Positions 36,301 to 42,993 of a stretch of 64,000 nucleotides of DNA are shown piece by piece. Position 1 is the first letter of the stretch. Every line of letters begins with the position of its first letter. A program made the position numbers and the translations under genes. The notes beneath the pieces were generated by a model. It ran no database searches. It had not been told where the DNA came from and saw only the letters and a program-made list of their open reading frames with translations. Source of the DNA: Pseudomonadota bacterium (GTDB taxonomy: Bacteria; Pseudomonadota; Gammaproteobacteria; Berkiellales; Berkiellaceae); contig JAFECS010000010.1 in assembly GCA_018241965.1 (NCBI GenBank), forward strand, positions 1-64,000, in the 5' to 3' direction.

Positions 36301-37430
36301 CGCACATTGAGTCTATCAGGGAGCGTTCTTTAGCATTTAATGATAGAGCTCAAGCACGAAACGAGCATGATCAAAAGTTTGCTAAAGAAAGAATGGAAAA
36401 ATTGGATAAAAATGATCCACTTCATGCGCAATATAAAGAATTATTAGAAAAGAAAGAAGAACAAATGGAGAGGTTGAAGGATATTAGGGATAAGAAAGAA
36501 GAAATATTTGATAAAAGAAAAGAAATTCGAAATGATCTGAAGGATCAAGCAAAAGATAGGCGCGAACTAGAAAAATTAAAAAATGAAGATAATCCTGATC
36601 AAGCTAAAATTGATAAACTACAAAAACAAATAGATGAGCGTAGTGAAAAAATTGCTAGTGATAGACAAGAATTATCTGATATGCGAAAGGATCTACGCCA
36701 ACAACGAAAAGAATATGTAGAATGTCTGAAAGAAACCCGTGATTTGAAAAATGATATACAAAAAGAGGAATTGAAACGAGATCCAGATAATTCTCCAATG
36801 AAGGATCACAGAGACGAACAGCGCGAGACAATCAGGCAAAATCGCTTGGGTGTTTCAGGCGACAGTACTCAACCACAAGGCCCTCAACCACAACCGCAGG
36901 GGACTACAGCACAGCCGCAACCACAGCCACAACCACAACCACAACCACAAACAGTTGCTCAACAAGATGTAGACCAGGATAAAGATAAAAGTAAAGACGT
37001 GGCAAGAGATGAGGGACCCAAACCAAAACCTCAACAAGGTGATGGGGGTAGAGAACCCGACGTAATAGATTTATCATCAACAAGTGTGCAAAGCAAAGGT
37101 GAAGAACTTGGAGACGAGAAGGAAAAAAATAAAAGCACATTCGGAGATACAGTTCCGGGAGATGGGTTTGAAGAGGGGGATTTACAAAGGCTATTTGAAA
37201 ATGGTGGGAATGGTTCTACAATCGATACAAGTTTTAGTGGTCAACAAGAGGATGCTCCAAAACTCAAGGAGTTGGCACAAAGTGGATCATCAGATACTTT
37301 AAGTCCCTCTTCTAAAGGGCCGGATGAAGGTTGGCAAAGTGCTAATCCATCAGAAGATGCTAAAAAAAGATCCTCCTCTTCAATAAAAATGGGGGGAAGT
37401 CGTGGCGGCGGCGGTGGTGGAGGCGGTTAA
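30348..37430 (+). CDS. Giant coiled-coil protein, putative Dot/Icm effector
   Basis: A 2360-residue protein, very rich in Lys, Glu, Gln and Asp. Residues 1-330 form a globular part with His214 (WRGHSIGVTF), an Asn/Glu pair (SNRGEGG) and Cys297 (QKYGTCSYVN), an order that recalls papain-like or CE-clan cysteine enzymes, but this is tentative. The rest is mostly coiled coil with a single hydrophobic stretch near 1355-1375 (MIAWLLMMLLAALATGI). A 130-residue module occurs three times (TDRVI...DFI..RL, ending K.DISK.DS.M). Ser/Thr/Pro/Gln linkers separate blocks, and the C-terminus is acidic, ending in a poly-Gly tail. The start is ATG at 30348 with GAGGAG five bases before; a GTG two codons earlier overlaps the ribosome site. 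No signal peptide. A cytoskeleton- or membrane-tethering effector is one possibility. Confidence 0.85.
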   Translation: MIQFEDQDKIKTNLLALSSQTKSAKWFHNGIDNIFTEDTMSLQAAQKQLAELNPDLKAELHESQRFRGQYRVKIDPKNLEALLSQGKSLSSSQEPYQYLGTDGEAKRAGHLLGIKDGLQVKAQDPGDSDILKTVVVKTESNYDRISAQYVQDKLHQYKPTTHQDEWQKITKMFDETAKNVNVLGANNADSIAQDQLARIKKGEPVHMSSGWRGHSIGVTFYKGYMVVSNRGEGGGESDKGTVIYKLKKEPTAQDIKELQKTLYQGGVRQADTKRLLGELQGERVGDFPQKGQKYGTCSYVNKIAATEGLLCLLSLDKQGKLNNESIKAYTKDPKNRSEYKKFTKASRDSEIDRVIGLIKQAEKNNNKEQLAIMTNVAFGIAKKYQGRDLDPEKNKIQNERALKLLEAIEKHQDVLTTENKGKYAKLKEEFGCKKAILSAKDGKSLTDAIRAYKGDIVTSGGQKLNKEDLAKTIEETLSNPKTVKALAEGNTKVLHNQGITNNFGIRDKLVELAIAKHQENLKVTSERKVKDPQPDKSDEEKRRLQNLPMVKVMFNGKEVPPEDYKKYGIQVDGGTQPVVQQDMKKVQEEIDRGQRVLQQNLEQAQKLVQQNLEQAQKLTGQQELQGVKIVVDGKEVKPEDYGKHGIQVNVGTQPVVKQDSSKPIVPQTELNEYNVLAPMHEKLHAIEEKIKALSTDNSDEAKALKENYEKLDKSLQDEMKSLQEFRDGNPNDAARIQKISALKEFVEGKRVALEELEQKVSKHAELKEKAKEEEAKRKREQTGEERIQQGIDETNTEQDKEREREDLALLEVQDEAPEVDFDSEFSKQIDRVLNPKNEEILKKYQNDINDLREAEGPLVKAKQDAEAELNAAKKEQKEREDARNKLYEDHDKEAKKIDADPDRKPEQKAIDKDMLDQELEAKLKGLKPKDVLDKKVEDAQKKFDDANKKIGEHSQKKQALEKNRDTLSNELAKYKELKGILPQEKALSGKVKEQKTQVDNLERKLERLSKNKGYLEAQRDIINGKPGPLTEDETKKDKIKLDQIEKDLKVVNNQIETTIPELTEAKKVLDKSEKELKALKEKSTQLKQELSERSPGMKELVEKEKGQKSKTEAVLQVSDTPEGKQVIKAAQQVERGMTKAGGVALTDRVIKYTQGDLDFINKRLAELKDPNDPEKNKDLIKKYEGLKKAKEGQLATLSEIKDLKIEKVNLERDINKDKKLRGVEEAALKKLESASPQDKTAIEEKKAAIKGLDEQIKGKEAKLKDTSDKLKGKQGEFKKDFNRTLEMKKDISKDDSQMKKRMEEQAAARKNARANSPMGKLQNKQKGYNYTKDKAKDMLNKIPQIKDAHDGAELLGQMIAWLLMMLLAALATGIKKADLSRAQKDVKNMKPMLKDMAKQKDQAEKLKKDIADIKAYQKEAYLDKGQKVPERIHPLPERPPRVGSKKLEEMEQKLKGKEAGLDAYQDHIQAIAERKMNRNSDDRALAQKALENADATIKRCEERVPQLQGKIDNLNKDIEKNKVLQNEAKNNPERLKQLKQEAKDLKGDLKAAKSELKSVESQIKDAKSDKVEINKNLDKVKEKEQKLEGQQKLATKSAQMGTGGVTGQIDMGGTQPTTPRVQQTTPSTGPSTGPSTGPSGSSTGQQQVLSVQGQSPQPQQPMGPKTEFEALKAQKQELLEYKKFLKEGKDLFVREQTNPSDRRNMKDGKVDPTHAKNAKFQEGQIDIKIKENDRAIKEIDEKLKKLDPVNKAKENLNDKAKLERKEQLNLDGLKHRRDELQKGPQNDSTKRELQANKEAIEKSEAKLTELKKDRQEALREYTQVKEQHPKDSSTGTTSGKPTSTSPSTSTPSTTPQKPQPAGLAFTDRVIAHNKRDSDFIKDRLKPDSQPPLTDKQKEQYGKLQEEKAKQAEMLEKIKAKKEEIYKLRAEPQSKERDKKLEEEREKLAKQREEFKESAKKSLEIKNDLSKTDSKMQDHRHDQRLAHIESIRERSLAFNDRAQARNEHDQKFAKERMEKLDKNDPLHAQYKELLEKKEEQMERLKDIRDKKEEIFDKRKEIRNDLKDQAKDRRELEKLKNEDNPDQAKIDKLQKQIDERSEKIASDRQELSDMRKDLRQQRKEYVECLKETRDLKNDIQKEELKRDPDNSPMKDHRDEQRETIRQNRLGVSGDSTQPQGPQPQPQGTTAQPQPQPQPQPQPQTVAQQDVDQDKDKSKDVARDEGPKPKPQQGDGGREPDVIDLSSTSVQSKGEELGDEKEKNKSTFGDTVPGDGFEEGDLQRLFENGGNGSTIDTSFSGQQEDAPKLKELAQSGSSDTLSPSSKGPDEGWQSANPSEDAKKRSSSSIKMGGSRGGGGGGGG
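32137..32201 (+). repeat. 33-bp tandem duplication inside the giant gene
   Basis: Two identical 32-base units, starting TTCAGCAAAATTTAGAACAA, follow each other at a period of 33 and encode an 11-residue QQNLEQAQKL-type repeat. They sit between two copies of a KEVxPEDYxKxGIQV segment (about 31998-32085 and 32227-32313), so a larger unit was also duplicated. Confidence 0.85.
33775..36830 (+). repeat. Three diverged 130-residue modules in the giant gene
   Basis: The modules start at about 33775, 35932 and 36328. Each opens with a TDRVI/NDRAQ motif, continues with DxxFIxxRL and a charged helix, and closes with a LxxKxDIxKxDSxM motif. They are clearly related in protein sequence but diverged in DNA; the second and third are adjacent. 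Confidence 0.75.
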
Positions 37431-37548
37431 TTACACGCAATACCATTTATCTATCAAATTAAACCTTCCAACTAACTTGACAATTTAATCAGTTACATGC
37501 TTAAATGCACGTAATTCTTTTGTACCTCTAATTATTGGTGAACAAATC

Positions 37549-38448
37549 ATGGCGAGAACACAAGTTGCCCAAGCCCCTGTTACCCCTGGTTATGGCCTTC
37601 ATGGCACGAAAAACGCTACCTCCAAGGCCCAAGATGATCTAGACAAATACGCCGCTAAAATAGGCATATCCAACAAAGATGCCCAGGAACGTAAAGATCT
37701 GGAAGAAAAAGAAGCGGATAAAAAACGCATCAAAGCTGCTAAAAAGATCATAAAAGGTCGTATTGAGCAACGTAGGGCAGTTTTTAGCTATAAAAAACAT
37801 AACGAGCAAAATGAGCAAAGCCTTATTGCCAAATTAGGCCGCCTAAACGATTTAAACCCCGAAGCGTTGGTGGGTGAATATATCGCGGCGTTTATTTTTA
37901 ATTTGATGGCGGTATTTTGTCAGCGACAATTTTTTGTTCAGCAACGTGCCTTTTTTGAAGCAACTCAATTAGATGAGCAAAAAATGTTGCGTATTGCCAC
38001 CGGGCAAGCAACAGATGATGGTGTACGTGTTGCTTATCAACCGTTACGTAATCTTGATGGCTCTGTTCAAGTGGATGCTAATGGTGATCCCGTTTACCCT
38101 GAAGTGTACCCCGTCGATGAAGCAGGAAATATCGATTTTCATCAACAACCCAATACCGATGGTACAGCAGCTCGTGCGGCAATTCGTGCCAATGGTTTTG
38201 TGCCGGTTGAAGATTTCTATGAAGCCTTTGAGATAGGTGTAATGAAATTCAAAGTCGAGTTTATCGGATCAGTAGGGTTAACTGCTGCTCAAAAAATGAT
38301 GTTAAATCAATTTGTTGATCAGAATATGGAAGAAGGCCAAAAAAGAGCAGAGCGTGATATTTATGGTGATAATGCTGTTGTACAACAAGCCGCACAACAA
38401 CAAGCTGCAGCCCGCGCTGCTCTTGCCATGAAGCCGGCTGGCAAATAG
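37549..38448 (+). CDS. Conserved-looking protein of unknown function behind dotL
   Basis: A 299-residue protein without signal peptide. The N-terminal third is basic and helical (about 20-95), the centre (about 105-145) is a hydrophobic helix region with LVGEYIAAFIFNLMAVFCQRQFFVQ, and a loop region rich in Asp, Asn and Pro follows. The C-terminus is an Ala/Gln-rich helix. It lies 118 bases after the giant gene in the same direction and ends at a paired-hairpin repeat. Length and place beside dotL would fit a coupling-complex adaptor such as Legionella DotZ (about 294 residues), but I cannot confirm any sequence similarity, so no symbol is given. Confidence 0.7.
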   Translation: MARTQVAQAPVTPGYGLHGTKNATSKAQDDLDKYAAKIGISNKDAQERKDLEEKEADKKRIKAAKKIIKGRIEQRRAVFSYKKHNEQNEQSLIAKLGRLNDLNPEALVGEYIAAFIFNLMAVFCQRQFFVQQRAFFEATQLDEQKMLRIATGQATDDGVRVAYQPLRNLDGSVQVDANGDPVYPEVYPVDEAGNIDFHQQPNTDGTAARAAIRANGFVPVEDFYEAFEIGVMKFKVEFIGSVGLTAAQKMMLNQFVDQNMEEGQKRAERDIYGDNAVVQQAAQQQAAARAALAMKPAGK

Positions 38449-38473
38449 ATAATCTGCATAACTCTCACCTCAT

Positions 38474-38541
38474 CGTAGGGGCGCAGCCTGTCTGCGCCCT
38501 CTAACTATGATTTTATGGGCGCATACAGGATGCGCCCCTAC
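38474..38541. repeat. Paired-hairpin intergenic repeat, complete copy
   Basis: A 68-bp copy of the element at 2268-2338: two hairpins with stems GGGCGCAG/CTGCGCCC and GGGCGCAT/ATGCGCCC and complementary loops CCTGT and ACAGG. The spacer between the hairpins differs. It again separates convergent genes, here the 299-residue gene and the decarboxylase-like gene. Confidence 0.85.
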
Positions 38542-38552
38542 ATAGAATTTGT

Positions 38553-39731
38553 TCACTCCGGCGTGCTTAAAAAATAATTCCCAATATCCTTTTTTAAGGC
38601 CTCTACTAAATCTTGGGTAAACCCATTACGCACAATAATTCTTGAAACCAGCATGTCCTGCTTAGGTTGTGGTAAATTAAAGGTAGGTAAGTGCCAACCC
38701 TGCATGGTTAAATAAGACGCTAAACCCGCAAGATTATGTTCTGAAGAACCTCTTAAAGTAAATATCACCCCCGGCAAAGAAGGGCCTGAACCTGGCGTAA
38801 TGATTTTGATTTCTTCGAACGTGCGTAGCATCTCACATAGTTTAGTTTGCATATCAAACAACTGTTTAATCAGTTTTTCATAACCAGATTTTCCTAAGTT
38901 TTTCACATAATAATCTTGTGAAGCAAGATGAGAAGCTGAATGTGAAAATTGTATAGGATAGCGTTTAATAGATTTACCAAGATAATGACTTTCATGTGCT
39001 AAATCATCTGCTGAAATTTCTTTTTTAACGCATAACCAGCCCAGGCTGGGGTACACTTGGCCATATTTGTGGCTAGAAACATTAATGCTCATCACATGGT
39101 TAAGGCGAAAATCCCAAAGAAGATCTTTTTGCACCATAGGAGCAATAAAGCCACCACTGGCGGCATCCACATGAATGGGTATAAAGATATTCTTTTTGTT
39201 TCTATAATCGTTCAGCGCAATATTTATTTTTTCTACCTCATCATAAACAAGGGTTGTGGTTGCCCCTAAAGTGCAACCTACACCAATGGTATTATTATCA
39301 ATATTTTCAAACAAATGGGTTTCATTGAAATTTAATTTATCTGGGTCAATAGGTAGAACTTTAAGGGTAACATCTAGATAAGTGGCTGCTTTGTGCCAAG
39401 CGGTATGGCCGTTTGAGCAGATGATGAAGTTAGGTTTATGATTGTTACCTTGATTGCGTAGTTTCCAATAACTTTTCATAAACAATAGCGACATAAACAA
39501 GGCTTCTGAAGATCCTGAAGTTGAAAAATAGGTATAGTCTTTGTGATTGTGGGCATTAAACAAATTTAAAAAAAATGTCCCACAATTTTCTTCCATAGTA
39601 ATAAATTCTGGGTAGGCACAGCTATCAACAGCATTATAAGGCGCATAGGCACTAAAAACTTTAGCGGCATCTTCTTCCATCAAAGTTGTTGAGAAGGTCC
39701 CCAAATTTTTTTGTGTACTAGGCCATGACAT
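38553..39731 (-). CDS. Glutamate decarboxylase-like PLP enzyme
   Basis: A group II PLP-dependent decarboxylase most like glutamate decarboxylase: NLGTFSTTLMEEDA and the AYPEFITMEENC segment match the GAD N-terminal pattern, HVDAASGGFIAP holds the cofactor Asp, and NVSSHKYGQVYPSLGW carries the PLP Lys (Lys222). The 392-residue product is shorter than GadB (466), mainly at both ends, and lacks the C-terminal HHT plug of acid-regulated GadB. The ATG at 39731 overlaps the end of the upstream ATP-grasp gene by 14 bases, so the two are translationally coupled. Substrate may be glutamate or a related acidic amino acid; the pairing suggests a product used by the ligase. Confidence 0.82.
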   Translation of the reverse strand: MSWPSTQKNLGTFSTTLMEEDAAKVFSAYAPYNAVDSCAYPEFITMEENCGTFFLNLFNAHNHKDYTYFSTSGSSEALFMSLLFMKSYWKLRNQGNNHKPNFIICSNGHTAWHKAATYLDVTLKVLPIDPDKLNFNETHLFENIDNNTIGVGCTLGATTTLVYDEVEKINIALNDYRNKKNIFIPIHVDAASGGFIAPMVQKDLLWDFRLNHVMSINVSSHKYGQVYPSLGWLCVKKEISADDLAHESHYLGKSIKRYPIQFSHSASHLASQDYYVKNLGKSGYEKLIKQLFDMQTKLCEMLRTFEEIKIITPGSGPSLPGVIFTLRGSSEHNLAGLASYLTMQGWHLPTFNLPQPKQDMLVSRIIVRNGFTQDLVEALKKDIGNYFLSTPE

Positions 39732-40800
39732 AATAGGTATAGCCCAAGGCAGCAAGTAATAAAAATATAATCAATCTTATAAAAACTGAGAGGATGCCAT
39801 GATTCATGCGGTATAAACAATAAGCAAAAAAATGCTTTTTAATAAAGGTTTTAATAAGTGTTTGACTCACAGGCGTGGGTACGCCTTCAACAACATTTTC
39901 ATGAATAGAGATGTCTGGGCTAGCATTGGCTTCGATGATATATCCTTTGGATTGATTATAAGGAATGCTGATATCTGTGCAGATAAAATCAAAACCAGCC
40001 ATTTTAAGATTAAGCACTTTAGCTGCTTTACAGAGTATTTCGGCATTTTCAGGACATATCTTTTTTAAATCAAGCCCAATAATAGAGCCCCCAAAGGTTG
40101 AATTGCAAATATAGCGAATGGGAATTCTTTCATTTAGTTTTGGCACATAATCGGGGCCTTCAATGCCTAACTCTTTAAAAATAATTTCTGTCTCAGGCAT
40201 GAGGCGGATTTTGCCAAGCGGTAAAATAGATTTAAATTTTTCGCGCTCGATGTTCTTGATTTCTATCAATTGTGCAATAGAATGTTCGCCGTCACCGATA
40301 ACATGAGCCGGGATCCGTTCAACGACACCTATTACTTTGTTATACAGAACCAACACCCGATAAGAGCGTAAACCAGGTTGATATTCTTCTACACTCATAC
40401 AATCATGTTTTTCAAAAGCAGCATCTAACAGTTTATTCAGTGTTTGAGTGTCTTTTATATTACACGTGACATCAGTGCCACAAGCGGTGTCCCAAGTAGG
40501 CTTGATCACTAAGGGGAAGCTCAGCTTTGATAAAGCTTCAAGACTTTGCTCAGGTTCTTGTTTAGAAACAGCATCAGCATTAGGAACTGGTAAACCCGCT
40601 TCATTTAAGAGACGGTTAGTGCAATATTTATTGCCGGAGATACTGCCGCTTGATACATCGTTTAAAGGCGTATGTGTTCCTCTAAAGATATAACGTGTCT
40701 TTCCAAAATCAAAGTAAAAGCCTGCAATATAATCATTGTAGGTTGGGATTATTCCGTATTTTTGACAAGCATTGTAGTAAAGTTCGCAGACTTTATGCAT
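39718..40800 (-). CDS. ATP-grasp ligase with C-terminal membrane anchor
   Basis: A 360-residue ATP-grasp protein. It has a SGSISGNKYCTNRLL N-terminal lobe segment, the PLVIKPTWDTACGTDV ATP-binding strand-loop, VEEYQPGLRSYRVLVL, the VIGDGEHSIAQLI motif typical of cyanophycin synthetase and glutathione-synthetase-like enzymes, and GFDFICTD followed by IIEANASPDIS for metal binding. A hydrophobic segment at about 337-357 likely anchors it in the inner membrane, which is unusual for the family. It probably forms an amide or peptide bond between a carboxylate and an amino acid. It is first of a two-gene operon with the decarboxylase-like gene. Confidence 0.8.
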   Translation of the reverse strand: MHKVCELYYNACQKYGIIPTYNDYIAGFYFDFGKTRYIFRGTHTPLNDVSSGSISGNKYCTNRLLNEAGLPVPNADAVSKQEPEQSLEALSKLSFPLVIKPTWDTACGTDVTCNIKDTQTLNKLLDAAFEKHDCMSVEEYQPGLRSYRVLVLYNKVIGVVERIPAHVIGDGEHSIAQLIEIKNIEREKFKSILPLGKIRLMPETEIIFKELGIEGPDYVPKLNERIPIRYICNSTFGGSIIGLDLKKICPENAEILCKAAKVLNLKMAGFDFICTDISIPYNQSKGYIIEANASPDISIHENVVEGVPTPVSQTLIKTFIKKHFFAYCLYRMNHGILSVFIRLIIFLLLAALGYTYYVMA

Positions 40801-40881
40801 TTTGATGTTCCCTCACCAAAGCATATCGGCAAAGGAGTATACAAGTTAAGCAAAGCCATGGGCGGCTGAATATACTGCCAG

Positions 40882-42990
40882 TTAGCCTTCTTCTTCTTCG
40901 CCGCCGCCGCCTTTTTTCCAGTCCTCGGCTTGTTTTTGTAAGGCACCGCTGACGCCTTTCATCACACCAGCACCGGCTTCCACGCCTTTTTCAGCGCCTT
41001 TCTTAGCTTCAGCCATAAGTTCTTTGGTGCGCGATTGTTCAGCTTGGCCACCTATCCAACGAACGATTTTATCGGGTAATACATGGATAAGGCTAAAACA
41101 TTCATTAATAATGGCAACGCAGGTGCCACCATATAAACCTAATGTTGCAATAGTGCCAAATAAACCAGCGCCATGTACTGAGGAGCTTAAAGTAGCGAAA
41201 AACCCGTAATTTAGCATAGCAACCATGACATCAGCGAGTTTAGAGGCAATAACAAAACCTATTACCATTAAGCTTGGCCTTAAGAATACATTCACCACTA
41301 ATAAAACAGCCGGTGCTGCTTTACCTAAATGTTCACCCGCTGGGCTCACCAAGCCCAAAGCCACAATAGGTGCGGCGACAATGGTTTCTATAACTAATAA
41401 GACCCACCCTAAAGCGGTAAAAGTGAATACCAAATAAGGCACTAATGGCAAATAAATACCAATCATGGCGCCTACTGACCATAATATCAGTACAACAGCT
41501 GTTACCAGTGGGATCAATATCGCAAACACAGCAGCAACCGCTGCACAGATTGGTTGAAACATTTCCATAATGCAAGCTGGCAACATGATAATGAGTGCAG
41601 CAATCATCACAGCAAACCAGATAGTTTGTGCAATATTTAACACTTCAGAACCTATATCCGCTAAAGAGGGAATGGCGCCTCTGGGATCGTTGGTAGTTAA
41701 AGTTGCCATAAATTGGTTCATGAAATTATTTATTGGACCATCAATAGCATCCATTGCAGAAGAAAAGCCATCAGGCGTGGGAACACTGTTCAGTGAAAGT
41801 ACTGCATTCACAGGGGTAGGTGTAGAGGTGGTTGAGGTTTTCATATAAGCATCAATCTTACCAAGAGCTGTCGTAACAGCACTTTGACAACCACCCGTTA
41901 AAGATGTAAATCCTGTGCCGCTGCCAGGTGTTACTGATGTAGTAGGTGCGCCGTAGGTTAGTTTTCCATTCCCATTTGAGATAAGCACAAAATAGTATGA
42001 GCCTGCGAAAAGCCATCCATTATCTAAGGCTTGTTGCGTTTGCTCATCTAAACTGACAGGGGGTTTTTGTGGTGAAGAGCTTATATTACCATATAAAATA
42101 TTTGTTGCCCCTCCAATAATATTTGAAGATGTGGCGGGTGTATTTGATATCACTTCAGCTGCGGGTAATTGTAGTTCTGAATAGGTTAATCCAAATGCTA
42201 ATTGGTTAGAGGCATACCAGGAAGCTGCATCTTGAACAGAAGAAGGTACGGCTGCTGCGCTATAGGATCCGCAAACTGTATTTAATGAGGTATCGTTTGG
42301 ATCTTGAACGCCAATATTAAATACACCTGCCCCGGCTGAGCTGGGATTGGTAGAATCACTTTGATAGCCGTTAATGACTCTTTTTTTGGCGGCTATATCA
42401 GAATTACAGGCTAGATCGCTGTTTAATACATCGGCACAAATAGCACTTTTTAAAAGATTATTCGCGACCGTTGCAAGCTGGCCATTGTCTATAGATACGG
42501 TACCATTTAGTCCTGTTCCTGAACCAGCAAAAGCTTGCACCACTTTCGCCCAAACTTGGTTGGCGGCAGCCACACCATGAACAACCACTTCCATCATCAG
42601 CATTTGTAACAATGAGTAGCCACTTGCCGTGGGAATCAAAAAGGCCATCCCCACTGCCGAGCGCAAGGGGATCCATAAAGATGACCATTTTCTACCCATT
42701 ACTTCGCCTTCTTGGGCGGTATTAATAGTTGATAAAATGATGGTGTAACTAACAACAATACTTCCTAGTGTCAGGACGGCGATATTAAAAACGGAGAAGA
42801 GTTGACTAATAAGGGCATTACCAGAGCCATTGGGTAAAGCTGTGCCTACAGGGCCAAAAATTTGACCAAGATAAAATAGAGATTTATCGTTATCTGGACT
42901 TTGCCACGAGAAATCAAACGCAAATACAACACTTGGTAAGAAGCAAATCGCTATACCAAGTAATGAGATTAATAATGTGTTACGTTTCAT
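40882..42990 (-). CDS. DotA-like polytopic membrane protein, second copy
   Basis: A 702-residue DotA-family protein. It starts with a signal-like segment (about 7-24), then LFYLGQIFGPVGTALPNGSGNALISQLF, which matches the DotA N-terminal region, a membrane segment (about 67-90), a large Ser/Thr/Gly-rich periplasmic region (about 145-440), a cluster of hydrophobic segments (about 455-620) and the IHVLPDKIVRWIGGQAEQSR C-terminal motif. It ends in a Gly/Glu-rich tail. It is shorter than Legionella DotA (1048), mainly in the periplasmic region. It lies three bases after the first copy, in the operon icmV-dotA-dotA. Confidence 0.9.
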   Translation of the reverse strand: MKRNTLLISLLGIAICFLPSVVFAFDFSWQSPDNDKSLFYLGQIFGPVGTALPNGSGNALISQLFSVFNIAVLTLGSIVVSYTIILSTINTAQEGEVMGRKWSSLWIPLRSAVGMAFLIPTASGYSLLQMLMMEVVVHGVAAANQVWAKVVQAFAGSGTGLNGTVSIDNGQLATVANNLLKSAICADVLNSDLACNSDIAAKKRVINGYQSDSTNPSSAGAGVFNIGVQDPNDTSLNTVCGSYSAAAVPSSVQDAASWYASNQLAFGLTYSELQLPAAEVISNTPATSSNIIGGATNILYGNISSSPQKPPVSLDEQTQQALDNGWLFAGSYYFVLISNGNGKLTYGAPTTSVTPGSGTGFTSLTGGCQSAVTTALGKIDAYMKTSTTSTPTPVNAVLSLNSVPTPDGFSSAMDAIDGPINNFMNQFMATLTTNDPRGAIPSLADIGSEVLNIAQTIWFAVMIAALIIMLPACIMEMFQPICAAVAAVFAILIPLVTAVVLILWSVGAMIGIYLPLVPYLVFTFTALGWVLLVIETIVAAPIVALGLVSPAGEHLGKAAPAVLLVVNVFLRPSLMVIGFVIASKLADVMVAMLNYGFFATLSSSVHGAGLFGTIATLGLYGGTCVAIINECFSLIHVLPDKIVRWIGGQAEQSRTKELMAEAKKGAEKGVEAGAGVMKGVSGALQKQAEDWKKGGGGEEEEG

Positions 42991-42993
42991 GGC

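Noticed and set aside
36880..36960. Possible CRISPR-like or regulatory repeat (CAACCA units)
   Set aside because: These are in-frame Pro-Gln codons of the giant protein; there are no spacers. No CRISPR array was seen anywhere in the window.
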